From positions 1,178,001 through 1,242,000 of the forward strand of contig JAGPYM010000009.1 in NCBI GenBank assembly GCA_020736575.1: 64,000 nt of DNA. The letters run 5' to 3'. The position numbers and the translations under genes were made by a program. The notes under the pieces were generated by a model. The model was not told where the DNA came from and made no database searches. It saw nothing but the letters and a program-made list of their open reading frames with translations. The number at the start of each line of letters is the position of its first letter. Within the stretch, counting starts at the first letter, position 1. The stretch comes from Thelonectria olida (Eukaryota > Ascomycota > Sordariomycetes > Hypocreales > Nectriaceae). This document shows, piece after piece, positions 12,002 to 21,454 of this stretch.

Positions 12002-13219
12002 ATGTCGACGACAGGAGTCGAGCCCGTCTACTTCGAGCTGAGCTGGTCCATCCTGAGCACCATCGGCATCGCAAACGTGCTTTTCGGGTCGCTCGTGTGC
12101 AGCATCACCAACTTCTCGCAGATATCCGCCGTTCCGCTCGTCACGTCCGTCGCCGGCGCCGTCGCCAACGGCCTTTGCTTCTACGCATTCTACGCCGAGG
12201 GAGGGAGCCTCACGAGCAAAGCAGTTGCGTCAGTGTTTGCAGACTTGCTCTGGTTGGTATGCGCCACGCGAAACCACCCACATAACGTCTGATCGGTTGA
12301 GGGTTAATGTTGCTTGTGTGTCTCAGGTTCAAGAGGCCGGGCTCTCTTTCTACAGTTATGTCATCTTGAGCCGTGTCTTGCGAAACCGCCGCTGGCAGGT
12401 GTTTGCCGGCTTGTTCTGGGGCATCATGGTCGTCATCGCAGCGCTGAGAATCATGGTGGCTGTTACCCGAGTCAGATCCATCATGGACGGAGCCGACACG
12501 CTCCAGAAGACGATTAACAATCTTCACATCGGTTACTTTGTCTCCATCGCCGTAGTGGAATGTGTCAGCTCCTTCTTCTTGCTCAACGTCTTCGCATCGG
12601 CAAAAACGACGTCTCTCAAAGCCGCCATCAAGACGGGTCTCTTCCGGTACTTGATGCGCAGCACCGAAGTCCGTTTGGCTCTGCTTGCTGTCCTCGGCGT
12701 GATGAGAGCTGTCACATATTCGTTTCAGGTCTCGGCCCAGAGTGCGACCAATATCGCCAGCCAGCTGGATCGATTTGCGTACACTCTAGAATGCCTCTTC
12801 CCATTCGTCATGTTGTCAGTATTTCCGAGCATCAATTGCGCAAAACCTATGCTCCGCGATGCTAACCCATGCGATTTAGCATTGACATGCTTGCGTCCAG
12901 ACTCGTGTTTACCGACCAGGCATACTCGTCATCTCGAAGTAATAACCCCCAAGGCCGGAGCGGGCCAAGACAGTTCACGTCCAACGTCAACAAGGGGTTG
13001 GCCTATGCCGCGCCGCAAAACGAGACAACCATAGAAGTGCAAGGAGGCGAAAGTCGAGGCCGCAGGACGAGTTCGCAGGAGCGCATCATCGAAGCTGGGT
13101 TGTCCCAGAGGACGCCTTCAGAGATCGAGATGGACGAGATGGACATGAGGAGGGGTGGGAGTGGCATCAACAAGACGGTGAATTTTGAAGTATATGAGTC
13201 GTTTACTCCAACGAAATGA
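12002..13219 (+). CDS. seven-pass integral membrane protein
   Basis: Three exons (12002-12256, 12327-12814, 12880-13219) give 360 aa. Hydrophobic segments are spread across residues about 15-255, consistent with seven membrane passes: for example ELSWSILSTIGIANVLFGSL near the start, VFAGLFWGIMVVIAALRIM in the middle and LALLAVLGVMRAVTYSF later. The last about 95 residues are hydrophilic, Ser/Arg/Glu-rich and probably cytoplasmic. The shape resembles fungal receptor-like or DUF-type membrane proteins, but I recognise no diagnostic motif and name no ligand. Exon phases are consistent at both junctions (phase 0, then phase 2). Branch-like CTAAC lies 18 bp before the second acceptor. It stands alone: 2.6 kb of gene-free DNA upstream and a tRNA downstream. 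Confidence 0.75.
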
Positions 13220-13772
13220 GGGAATGCATAATAATGAATAATAATGAGAGATGATGGGGGCGGTGTAAGATGAGATTACCGGCTGAAGATGCCAATTGAC
13301 ATTCTAGTTTGTTCCACCCTGGTGTAAATTGGGCCACATTTGGGCGATAGAAAATGATTGAACGACTCTATTCTTGTTGAATTAGTAGGTAGGATCTCGT
13401 TCTTACTCTGCTCCCGCGGAAATCCAAGCTCGGAGTGCCGTGGGCGGACACCCGCTTTGATTGGGTTGTGTCATGCAAGACGAAGGATTCGACTTACGTA
13501 GTATTCTGAAGGAGCCGGAATAAGCAGCGATCAACGATCTTGGGAGCGATGATTGGGTACCAGGCATAGAGGCTGTATTCCAGTTCGCTCAGCCAAGCAA
13601 GGAGTTGTTCGTACAGCCCGAGCCCATTTTCGTCCAGGTACTCGTTCTCCCTGGCGGCGTTTTTGGAACCATTTACTGTCTGTTGTTGTCCAAGGAAGGA
13701 AGAAGAAGCGTTGGTTGTTGGTTGGTTCTAGCAAAAAATGGCAAAAAAATGGAAATAAAAATACAAAAAGAA
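13220..13772. other. intergenic region
   Basis: 3' flank of the membrane-protein gene plus the 3' flank of tRNA-Pro, which is on the minus strand. The A-rich run at 13734-13770 (sense strand T-rich) directly follows the tRNA 3' end and fits an RNA polymerase III terminator. No protein gene was seen. Confidence 0.5.
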
Positions 13773-13863
13773 GGGTCTGGCCGGGAATAGAACCCGGGAC
13801 CTCTCGCAAGCTTTGCTTCGGGTGTTACCCTAAGCGAGAATCATACCACTAGACCACCAGACC
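13773..13863 (-). tRNA. tRNA-Pro(AGG) with intron
   Basis: On the minus strand the cloverleaf reads: acceptor GGTCTGG pairing with CCAGACC, D arm with GGTCTAGTGGTATGA (box A), anticodon stem CTCGC/GCGAG around TTAGGGT (anticodon AGG), and T arm GGTTCTATTCCC (box B). A 19-nt intron follows position 37, the canonical site. The discriminator base is C and CCA is not encoded, as expected in eukaryotes. The T-rich sense strand just downstream suits Pol III termination. It decodes CCU (and CCC after A34-to-inosine modification). Confidence 0.95.
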
Positions 13864-14189
13864 ATTGAAGCCAATTGCTTGACTGTTTGATGCAGAGACG
13901 ATCACGTAAAATGAAGTATCAATGGTTGCAGATATTCCAAGCTTGCAAAAGCCAAGCTCCAAGCCTTGTTGCTAAACATATTATCCCGTCAAATGTCTTA
14001 GACCTGAGTCCATGGCAAGTTAGTCTCCACGGCGAACACAGGCAAGCCACAAAATCTATGACATCACGGTGATGCAGTGGAATATATGAAACATTTAATC
14101 TGCTTTCGACATTTCAATCGGCCATGCATTCACATTGCTTTCTCCATCCCAATTCTTTCGTCGCCGCCAATTCGCCCGCATTCGCCCTC
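13864..14189. other. intergenic region / 5' leader
   Basis: 5' flank shared by tRNA-Pro (minus) and the following protein gene (plus). An in-frame upstream ATG at 14124 could extend that protein by 22 residues. Nothing else was recognised. Confidence 0.4.
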
Positions 14190-15312
14190 ATGGCAGGTTC
14201 TCAGTCATCGTCATCCGATGAAAAGGGGAAGGACACAGCCGCGACAGGGGAAAAGCACCAGATTGAACATGAGTCACCAGACAAGAAGCGCCCGAAGACG
14301 GAAAATGAAGAAACGGATGAAAAGGAGAAAGTAGACAAGGAGGACACAAAGGAGCAGTCGAAGGGTGAGGCCAAAGCGAAACAGAATCAAGACAAAGACG
14401 ACGCCGTCGAACCCTCCAAAGAACCAGACATGCCCTCGAATACCATGGAAAAAGGACTCGTCTATTTCTTCATCCGTGGACGTGTCAACATCAACGAGCC
14501 CGAAAGCGTCACCGACATTGCACGAAGCTTCATGCTTCTCCGACCACTCCCCAAAGATGCCAGGCTGGGCAAAGGCCCAATCGCCGATGCTGGAAATACG
14601 AGAGTGATTGCGCTGCCAAAGAAAGTGTTCCCAACAAGCCCCAAGGACCGCTTCATGGCATTTGTCAACATGACGGATGCGTCGTATGAAAAGGTAAAAG
14701 ACGACTTTCTCGCCTCGACGGATTACGTGACCAAGACGGCGGGTTCCCGACACACTCCTCAGGCCACTCCAATTGCAGAGGGCGTTTACGCCATGACGTC
14801 GACTGGCCGAGAGAGCCATTTCGCGTACATGCTCACGTTGCCTGAGAAGCTGGACGAGGTGCAAAAGGAGCTCGGCCTCAAGAAACAAGGCAGTTTCATC
14901 GTGAGCACCAAGAACCCAAAGTATCCAGGGCCGGCAAACGCGAGACTACCCAAGGGCCCAGAGTTTTCAGACGAGTGAGTTGCAGATTTTGGCAAGTGAT
15001 TTTTGCAAAGCCCTGACCAAAGGTAGGATTCTTGAAGACTTTAGAAACTTGCGCTGGGTGCCGTCTAAGCCAATTCACTTCGATTTTGTCAACGCTCAAG
15101 TTCTTCTCATTGGCGAACCGAGCATTGAGAAGGCGACGGAGGCTCAGGATAAGGAGCAGGAAAAAGGCAAAGACAGCAAGGAAGCATTGGAGGAGCTGGA
15201 GGAAGATGACTTGGAGAGGATGCAGCACCTAGGCGAGAGCGATTCGGAGTCGATATTTGCAGACTTGCATGTTCGTGCCAAAGACTATCCGGAGCTGCAG
15301 ACGACGTTTTAA
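14190..15312 (+). CDS. nuclear protein of the fungal 'BTB domain transcription factor'-annotated family
   Basis: Two exons (14190-14974, 15027-15312) give 356 aa; an in-frame ATG at 14124 would add 22. The start at 14190 (MAGSQSSSSDEKGKD) was preferred because homologues as I recall them begin with such a charged Ser-rich stretch. Residues about 1-85 are a Lys/Glu/Asp-rich low-complexity region with a likely nuclear signal (DKKRPKTEN). A conserved globular core follows, starting at GLVYFFIRGRVNINEP. The C-terminal exon ends in an acidic Glu/Asp tract (LEELEEDDLERM). Fungal proteins with this core are often labelled BTB-domain factors, but I cannot see a convincing BTB fold, so the functional label is weak. 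DNA or chromatin association is inference from charge and signal only. Confidence 0.72.
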
Positions 15313-15451
15313 GGGCTGTTTGCTGTAATATCATCTGTCCATGGGACCAAATCAAGCAAGTGCAGACTCGTTCTTAGTCTTGGGTTTTGAGAAGGGGTCG
15401 ACGTTGCTAATGTATGAAATGAAATCTGATCATGGATGATATCGGTAGGTA

Positions 15452-15607
15452 CAGGCCACAAGGGTAATAAACGTCGGTGGGGCAGGTGCCGGATAAGCTC
15501 GATACTTTTATCTCACCAACTTTAATATTGAGACTATCTATTAGAATTGGGGTATGTTAGACTTATAGGATAACTGCCCTACTGACTTTTATTACCCCTG
15601 TGACCTG
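15452..15607. mobile_element. 156-bp MITE, Tc1/mariner (pogo/Fot-like) type
   Basis: Terminal inverted repeats of about 33 bp (15452-15484 and 15575-15607) match at 28 of 33 positions; four of the five differences are transitions. Both ends begin CAGG, share GGGTAAT and GGGCAG blocks, and are flanked by a TA dinucleotide on each side (15450-15451 and 15608-15609). That is the target duplication of Tc1/mariner elements. The AT-rich interior (about 90 bp) has no coding capacity, so this is a non-autonomous element. It sits between the 3' end of the preceding gene and a broken F-box-like gene. Confidence 0.87.
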
Positions 15608-15672
15608 TAAATTAGTCAGAAAGCTTGCTCAGGAGGTACAGGACAATCAGCTCGGCACATGAGGCCAAATAG

Positions 15673-16971
15673 GTGTACATCGATGACGCCTGGTCGATAC
15701 AACCGCCTCTGACCCCCAAGGCCTGGCCACTTTACTCCCTCGATGTCGACATATCGCTGCTACCTCATTCTTCCGACGATTCTGGCTCAGATTCAGTTTC
15801 AAATTCAGATACAGAGGCACGTAACCAGGATGCACAGAACACAGAGTTGATGCATCCTGTATCTAACTTCTTCGGAACACTCTTCAAGCTTTGTGCTTGA
15901 ATTGCTGAACTGGATATTCATGGACATGCAGCCAGGAACGAAGCTCATTTCATTCGGCAACGATCTCATACCCTTTCCCCATCTACGCCGTCTGCGGCTC
16001 CAATCTACGAGTCTTGATACTCCAGGCTTCTCATCATTCCTCTCTTCTCCGCTCCGACATCTCCAGTTGCCTTCGTCGATTTTGGCCAAGCACGGAAATT
16101 CTCTCCTTACCTGCGGGCCTTTCAGAGATCTTACTAGTTTCGTTGCCACCGACTTACCCGTCGAGAGAGAAGCGTGCATACATGTCGCCGAGTTCATGAT
16201 GCAACACAATCACGCCCAAAAGCTATAGGTGCATGAGCGCGACAACGTCCGCGGTGAAAGGGCACACCTTGACTGCTGCATTATCCCAGTGCTTTCAAAC
16301 GGCGGTTTTGGTCATATTCGCTCTTTGTCTTTGGCATAGGGTGGAGTTAGAATGGAAGAAGCCACGAGACCACATGCAACTCACATTCCGGAAACGGCCC
16401 TCGCGGTGATTGCCACGATTGTGTCTCTCGAGCAACTCAGTCTCACTTCTGGCAACTCGTACGGATGGAGACATCAATGGCTCGTCGACCACACGACTTT
16501 GCGCGCCCACCTTCGGAGTCTAAGTAGGCTCAAGAAACTGGCACTGGTTCGTGATGCCTATCCGGTTCCTGCGTTTAGCGACATAGATGTTGAGCAATAT
16601 TATTCCGTGCGGCTTGTCTCGGACGCAGAGGAGGACGATGCGGAAGCTCGGATGGAGCTTGACATGGACGAGACTACCCAAGTCTTTGATACACTAGATA
16701 TGGATATCACCACCAGGTTCAACTATGAACAGGACAAGATATGGGAGAGAGCTCATCGAAACCGCATGCCCACACAGGCTGAGGCATACGCGGCAGTTCT
16801 GCCCGCGTTGGAATGGATGTTTTGCGGACAGCGACCGATGGGATTTGAGAAAGATCCTGAAAGCGCCACCGCCCTCGAAAGGCAGTGCCGTTGACTAAGC
16901 TTCGGGACGAGTGCTGCACCTGCTTGGAAAAAACCTTTGAACTTGCGACTGGCGACGAGCACGGGTATTAA
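15673..16971 (+). pseudogene. broken F-box/LRR-like protein gene
   Basis: One frame runs from about 15851 to 16894 and is interrupted by TAG at 16226-16228 and TAG at 16337-16339. Coding content continues across both stops: leucine-rich text such as FPHLRRLRLQSTSLDTPGF before, GGFGHIRSLSLA, stop, GGVRMEEATRP after. It ends with LPALEWMFCGQRPMGF, a tail I associate with fungal F-box/LRR-like proteins. Upstream, residues PVSNFFGTLFKL lie in another frame (15673-15900), implying a frameshift near 15,880. Downstream, LTKLRDECCTCLEKTFEL in a third frame (to 16971) implies another near 16,885. There is no ATG-led F-box, so the 5' end is missing. The second stop replaces what looks like a Trp codon. 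Probably a decayed gene beside a MITE. Confidence 0.7.
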
Positions 16972-17765
16972 CGGGACCAAGGAGCACTTGTATGTTGTAA
17001 GTTTAGCACAAGCGGTATGAAGAATATTATCTTCATGATCTTGGGGACCACCAGGGTCTGATCGGCGCCAGATATGTGCTATTATTCCGTGGAAATTGTT
17101 AGAGGTATGTCTGTAATTGCTTTAAGGCCTTCGCGTAATCAACCTGGCTTGAGGTGGCATAGACAACCTGTTGAAGAGCCGGGGCGGTCTGTTTTCTAAT
17201 GAAGAATTGAGCAATGGGCTGCGGAAGTTTCTACGTCGAGAGTTGCCGGACTCAGCCCTGTCCGAGTACTTGTCGGCGGCCTGGGTAGGTTGGGTGTTAC
17301 TTATTACGGGGAAGTGGTTTCGGGCTCATGAAGGATCGCCCGAAGGATTGAACATCCAGGCATTGACGCTATATTTCCCATGTGCCCTGCCTAAAACGCC
17401 GATAAAGTCCGCTGGCACTGCAAAGGGGCGTGGCTCCAGCCGATGTTGCAGTGACCGGACTTTACCAACGCAGCGGAAACTCCGTTCCAGACACCATAAA
17501 CACCAACAGTTCGACCGGTGGCGTCTTGGAGACACATGGAAATGTTAATCCCCGGACCGGTCCAACTACCGATGCGACAGACGCAACGCGGCTGCGACGG
17601 CACAAAACTTCAGCCGCAGATGATGCCTGCGTAGGCAGATGTCGAGATGGAAACGTATAAAGATGGACCATTTCCCCCCGATTGCCAAGAAGATGATCAA
17701 TCCAAACCGCATCACTCTCTCAGCCCAATAACATCAATAAACCATCATCTTCTTCCCTCGCCAAC
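16972..17765. other. intergenic region
   Basis: No ATG-led gene was recognised. An open frame at 17171-17548 lacks an ATG start and resembles nothing I know. The last about 100 bp before 17766 are C/T- and A-rich, as in strong fungal promoters and leaders of the downstream oxidoreductase. Confidence 0.4.
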
Positions 17766-18734
17766 ATGAGCATCCTCGCAGCACAGATCTCGGAATGGGG
17801 CACCGCTCCCAAGACGGTCCGCATCTCCTCACCCGCTGCCCCCGTCGACGACTCCCAAGTCCAGATCCGAGTCATCGCCACCGGTCTTCACCAAGTCGCC
17901 CGCAGCCGCGCCGAGGGCAAGCACTACACATCGGTCTCGCTGCCGCACACCCCTGGTATCGACGGCACTGGCATCGACGTCGCTACCGGAAAACTCGTCT
18001 ACTTCACCGCGCTCAAAGGCGAGGGCTCGTTTGTCGAGGTTGTCAACGTGCCCAAGGCTAGCGTCTACGAGCTGCCGCAGGGCGTCGATCCCGTGCAGGC
18101 GGCCGCCTTGATGAACCCCGTCATGAGCAGCTGGATGGCGCTGCGTAAGAGAGTCGACTCTTTCAAAGAGGGACAGCCTGCGAAGCCCTGGTCGTGTTTT
18201 ATCCTGGGCGCGACGAGCATGAGCGGCAGAGTCGCCATACGGGTCGCCCGGCTGCTGGGAGCAACGCGCATCATCGGCGCGGCGAGAAACGAGGCTGCCC
18301 TCAAGACTCTTGGCCTGGACGACACGATCGTGCTCCAAAACGACGCCGAAGCAACCGACTTCAGCTCCGCCGCCGACGCCGACGTCGTGCTCGACTATCT
18401 GTACGGGCCCTACTTCACAAACTTCTTCACCTCCCGCTCGACGCTCAAGGCCGACAACCCCATCACCTGGGTGTGCATCGGCGCCGTCGCGGGCAACTTT
18501 GGGACCGTGGCGTCGGCGGCGCTGCGCAAGCGCGACGTGACGATCCGCGGCTCCGGGTTTGGCGCGTGGAGCTTCGCCGACTTTGAGGCTGAGGCGCCCG
18601 AGATGCTCAAGGTGCTGGTGGGTGTCAAGGAGGAGGGGATCCGCGAGGTCAAGTTGGAGGACGTCGAAAGCGAGTGGAACAACACGGATGGAGGCAGAGT
18701 TGTTTTCGTTCTGGGTGAGGGTCAGGGCCAGTGA
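17766..18734 (+). CDS. MDR-family zinc-independent alcohol dehydrogenase / quinone oxidoreductase-like protein
   Basis: Intronless 322-aa enzyme of the medium-chain dehydrogenase/reductase superfamily; it should use NAD(P)H on a carbonyl or quinone substrate in the cytosol. The N-terminal GroES-like half includes ATGLHQVARSRAEGKHY and LPHTPGIDGTG (about residues 37-72). The cofactor half contains a Rossmann turn, FILGATSMSGRVAIRVARL (about 144-162), where the usual GxGxxG is GATSMSG, as in quinone-oxidoreductase-like members. No Cys or His set of the structural or catalytic zinc site is present. The length is normal for this clade. A TATA-like TATAAAGA lies about 110 bp upstream of the ATG. 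It converges with the cofilin gene, leaving 106 bp between stops. The specific substrate is unknown. Confidence 0.85.
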   Translation: MSILAAQISEWGTAPKTVRISSPAAPVDDSQVQIRVIATGLHQVARSRAEGKHYTSVSLPHTPGIDGTGIDVATGKLVYFTALKGEGSFVEVVNVPKASVYELPQGVDPVQAAALMNPVMSSWMALRKRVDSFKEGQPAKPWSCFILGATSMSGRVAIRVARLLGATRIIGAARNEAALKTLGLDDTIVLQNDAEATDFSSAADADVVLDYLYGPYFTNFFTSRSTLKADNPITWVCIGAVAGNFGTVASAALRKRDVTIRGSGFGAWSFADFEAEAPEMLKVLVGVKEEGIREVKLEDVESEWNNTDGGRVVFVLGEGQGQ

Positions 18735-18840
18735 GTGGGTTTGTGGCATGATCTGTTCTGAGGTGGAATTATATATATAGATTTGTGTCGATGATACATG
18801 GAATCGCAAAATAATCAGCATTTTTCTCGCAGCTTCCAGA

Positions 18841-19540
18841 CTATGCTCTTCCTCGGCTGACTTGATGTACGACACTACTCCATTCAATGTCATCCAAGTC
18901 GTCTGCGTGAATAGACAGACCCAAATTCAAGGCTTTGTTGAGTTGTTCCCTCGTGGTTGCGTAAAGCATTCGAGACTAGATTTGATGTTAGGCGTTATTG
19001 CTCATCCGCATAGAATGGATGAACCAACCTTGATGGACGTCTCGGGAGGAACCCATGAGATAAAGACGGTCCTAATTCTAAAAACTATTAGTGAATATCA
19101 TTCTCAATAATTGAACTCCCAAAGTATCTCATACCTTTTGCCCTCCTCACCTAGATCGTACTCGACATCATAGACAGCATATCGAGGAGCCGCCTTTCCA
19201 TTCTCATCCACGGCCGACGACAATTTGTCGAGGAAGACGTCGTAGTCCTTTTCGGAAGATACTGACTCAACTGTCACGCTTTTTTGATCGTTGGAGATTT
19301 TGAAGAGGATGAAGCGCGGCTTGTCCTCTCCTCGTCGATTTCGGAGCTGGTTGACGGCAGAGATGCACTCGTCTTCAATACGGACGCTAAGATGATGGCC
19401 AAGAACATGTGAGCTTTGTATGGCGCATTGGGACGAATTCGAACAAGGTCAGTAGGGCACTTACCCGGAGGGGATCTATAGCCAGATGTATTTGATTAGA
19501 GCGAGGACAGCTTGGAATGTTGGGCTGCACTTACCGACAT
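18841..19540 (-). CDS. cofilin / ADF actin-depolymerising protein
   Basis: Small actin-severing protein of the cytoplasm and cortical actin patches, consisting of one ADF-H domain. Five coding exons on the minus strand: 19540-19535 (6 nt), 19475-19465 (11 nt), 19386-19135, 19071-19029, 18975-18841. The joined frame is 148 aa, starting MSIPSGVRIEDEC, the conserved cofilin N-terminus including the Ser after Met. Other cofilin marks are KPRFILFKIS, PRYAVYDVEYDLGEEGKR, TVFISWVP, then SRMLYATTREQL and SIHADDLDDIEW. Each junction has GT/AG ends and consistent phase. Length matches fungal cofilins (about 145-153 aa). SRMLYATT is less conserved than the usual W-SMLYAST text, so this may be a divergent or second copy. 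Because of the tiny exons no single open frame reveals the gene. Confidence 0.88.
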
Positions 19541-20444
19541 ATTCGCGAATGCCTAGAAATGCCAATGGTTCAGATAAAATGAAAGTCTCGATTGCTTGGA
19601 ATAGAGTCAAGACAAGAGGCAGAACACTAAGCACGCTTGCTAGATGATTGGCGTGAGAAGCTGCAATACCACTGCCGAGGGAAGCGAGCTTTTATGAGGA
19701 GCCTCGAATCCTTGTACTAAGTATGACAAAAATCAAACCAATGGAGCTTGCCTCCCCTATTCCTTATCCCGAAAAACGCTGCCTGTTCATTGCCGCCCGT
19801 TGTGGCGAGCAGGCTCGCCTGACGATTCATGCATGGTCGCGTTCACGGCCCCGCGGGCCCGCGGTATACGAATTTCCTTGACGTATACTAATAAGCGTGA
19901 GGGCTTTCACCTTGCCCTGTCGAAGATGGACCGAGTTTACTCCATGAATAACTCGGCTCTGCCTTCTGATTTTCACCGAGACTAAGATATGCTCGCCCGC
20001 ATATCTGCCTCGAACGGCGACTGTCTAGATATTTGGCGTATCAGCCTTTGCATTCCTTGCCTCCTAACTGTAACACTACGCTAAGTTGCTTATCAAACTC
20101 TCTAAAAATGAACAGGCCCTGAATTGTAGCAAAGATATTGATTCTTTTTTGCATCAAACTTCTGAAGGCTTTGTATCAACCGTCGCGTGCATTGTGATAA
20201 TCATTGTGGTAATCAGTGATATTTTGCTCGGCTAATTCTCCCCGAAGCCGTGTCCTGGCCGCCACCCACGCCATTCTCGGACTCAAACTGAAACTCATTT
20301 GCCAACCCAGGGTCAACAGATGGCAGACCACTCCTAGCATATCATTATGTGGCTGTTTCTCTAGTCCTTGGGATTCCTCCTAGCGTCGTAATTCGCCTCC
20401 CGCTTTGGAGAATCTCTAGCTAGACAGCGTGTTCTAGCAGCTGC
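19541..20444. other. intergenic region
   Basis: Promoter side of cofilin and 3' flank of the H3-like gene (both minus). It contains a palindromic CCGCGGGCCCGCGG at 19850-19863. An ORF-like stretch at 19800-19985 has no recognisable content. Confidence 0.45.
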
Positions 20445-21124
20445 TTACTCTTTCTTCACGGCCCGGTCGGCAGCGGGCCAAGCACCATCCGAGTCGAGAT
20501 CGTCCTCTTGCTTGAAATTCGCGTCCTTTGCCTCGGACTTGCTGTTGGCAGAAAGCTGTTGCTTGTGCTCTTCTTCCTCGACTCCCGCCTGCGCTCGACC
20601 TAGTTGATTATCCAGGACATCATTGCTGGCGACAACCCCAGGAGACGAGGTACCAGCCTGAGCGCTCGGCATGTGCAAGTTTCTGTAGACGTCACACGAG
20701 TAGCGTATATCCCTTCGCATGACAGTGATTCGCCCGGCATGAGCAGCTGCGAGTTGAGCTCCTAACAAGGGGTTAACACAAAGAAATGGCCCAGCAGGGA
20801 ACAAAAGATTTACCAGAAAAGAGAGCAATGACAGTTGACTCTGTATACTCTTGAAGAAATTCATAGGCAATGGCATCGAAGCTCATTCCCTTAGCTTGAC
20901 CACCCATATCTTGCAGGATCTCTCTGCAGAGTCGCCTGAAAAGCGCTGGTTGGAGCTCGAGTTTGTGCCCCTTGCGGTGTCTATCCCCATTCAAGGATCC
21001 TATACGATTAGTACATAATAATCAGAATCAGATGGAAAGACTTACTACTGGGCACCAAGCGACGAGCTCTGCGAAAGACCTCGCCCTTCTTCACGTTGAA
21101 TTGAACACCTCTAATGCGAGGCAT
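20445..21124 (-). CDS. highly divergent histone H3-like protein
   Basis: Three exons (21124-21046, 20999-20814, 20761-20445) give 193 aa. Residues about 40-115 align end to end with the H3 histone fold. ALFRRLCREILQDM corresponds to H3 LPFQRLVREIAQDF. MSFDAIAYEFLQEYTEST corresponds to the long alpha-2 helix. AQLAAAHAGRITVMRRDI corresponds to the NLCAIHAKRVTIQSKDI segment. Loop 1 is about three residues longer than in canonical H3. The HAGR form is seen in CENP-A-type H3. The N-terminal tail is short, Arg/Lys-rich (MPRIRGVQFNVKKGEVFRRARR) and lacks the ARTKQTARKS modification sites. An about 78-residue acidic/Gln-rich C-terminal extension, absent from H3 and CENP-A, ends PAADRAVKKE. Likely nuclear and chromatin-bound (inference). 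It could be a CenH3-like paralogue, a stage-specific variant or another histone-fold protein. Confidence 0.75.
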
Positions 21125-21454
21125 GTTGGCTGCAGAGATGAGTTATCAATTTTCATGGGTACCCAAGCTGGAAGAGTAACTTACTGACAGCGGTAGCTCT
21201 AGTGACGAAGCTGAAGTTAAAGAAATTGAAAGAAGGAAGGGTTCAAAAGAGAGAAAGGGCGATTGGCCAAGGCCAAGGCAGAAATGCAGGGGAAAAGGGC
21301 CGATGGCTTCAACCGCTAAGGCCTTAGGCCATAGGCATAGGATGAATGATTTAGTGTTTGCAAGTTGAAGACTTGTTTGCCATTGACATGTTTTAATGGC
21401 GCCTGTTGGCGTTTGCTCGTTATATTATTAATATCTATCTCATTACTTGTTCGT
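21125..21454. other. intergenic region
   Basis: Promoter of the H3-like gene and 3' flank of the DUF3433 gene. The stretch around 21225-21300 is purine-rich on the plus strand. No feature was recognised. Confidence 0.45.

Noticed and set aside
14274..14888. 204-codon minus-strand frame opposite the Lys/Glu-rich gene
   Set aside because: Phe/Leu/Arg-rich text produced by the complement of a charged low-complexity sequence.
17829..18893. 354-codon minus-strand frame opposite the MDR oxidoreductase
   Set aside because: It mirrors the codon bias of the plus-strand gene, has a composition unlike a protein (Arg/Gly/Asp-rich) and overlaps the cofilin 3' exon.
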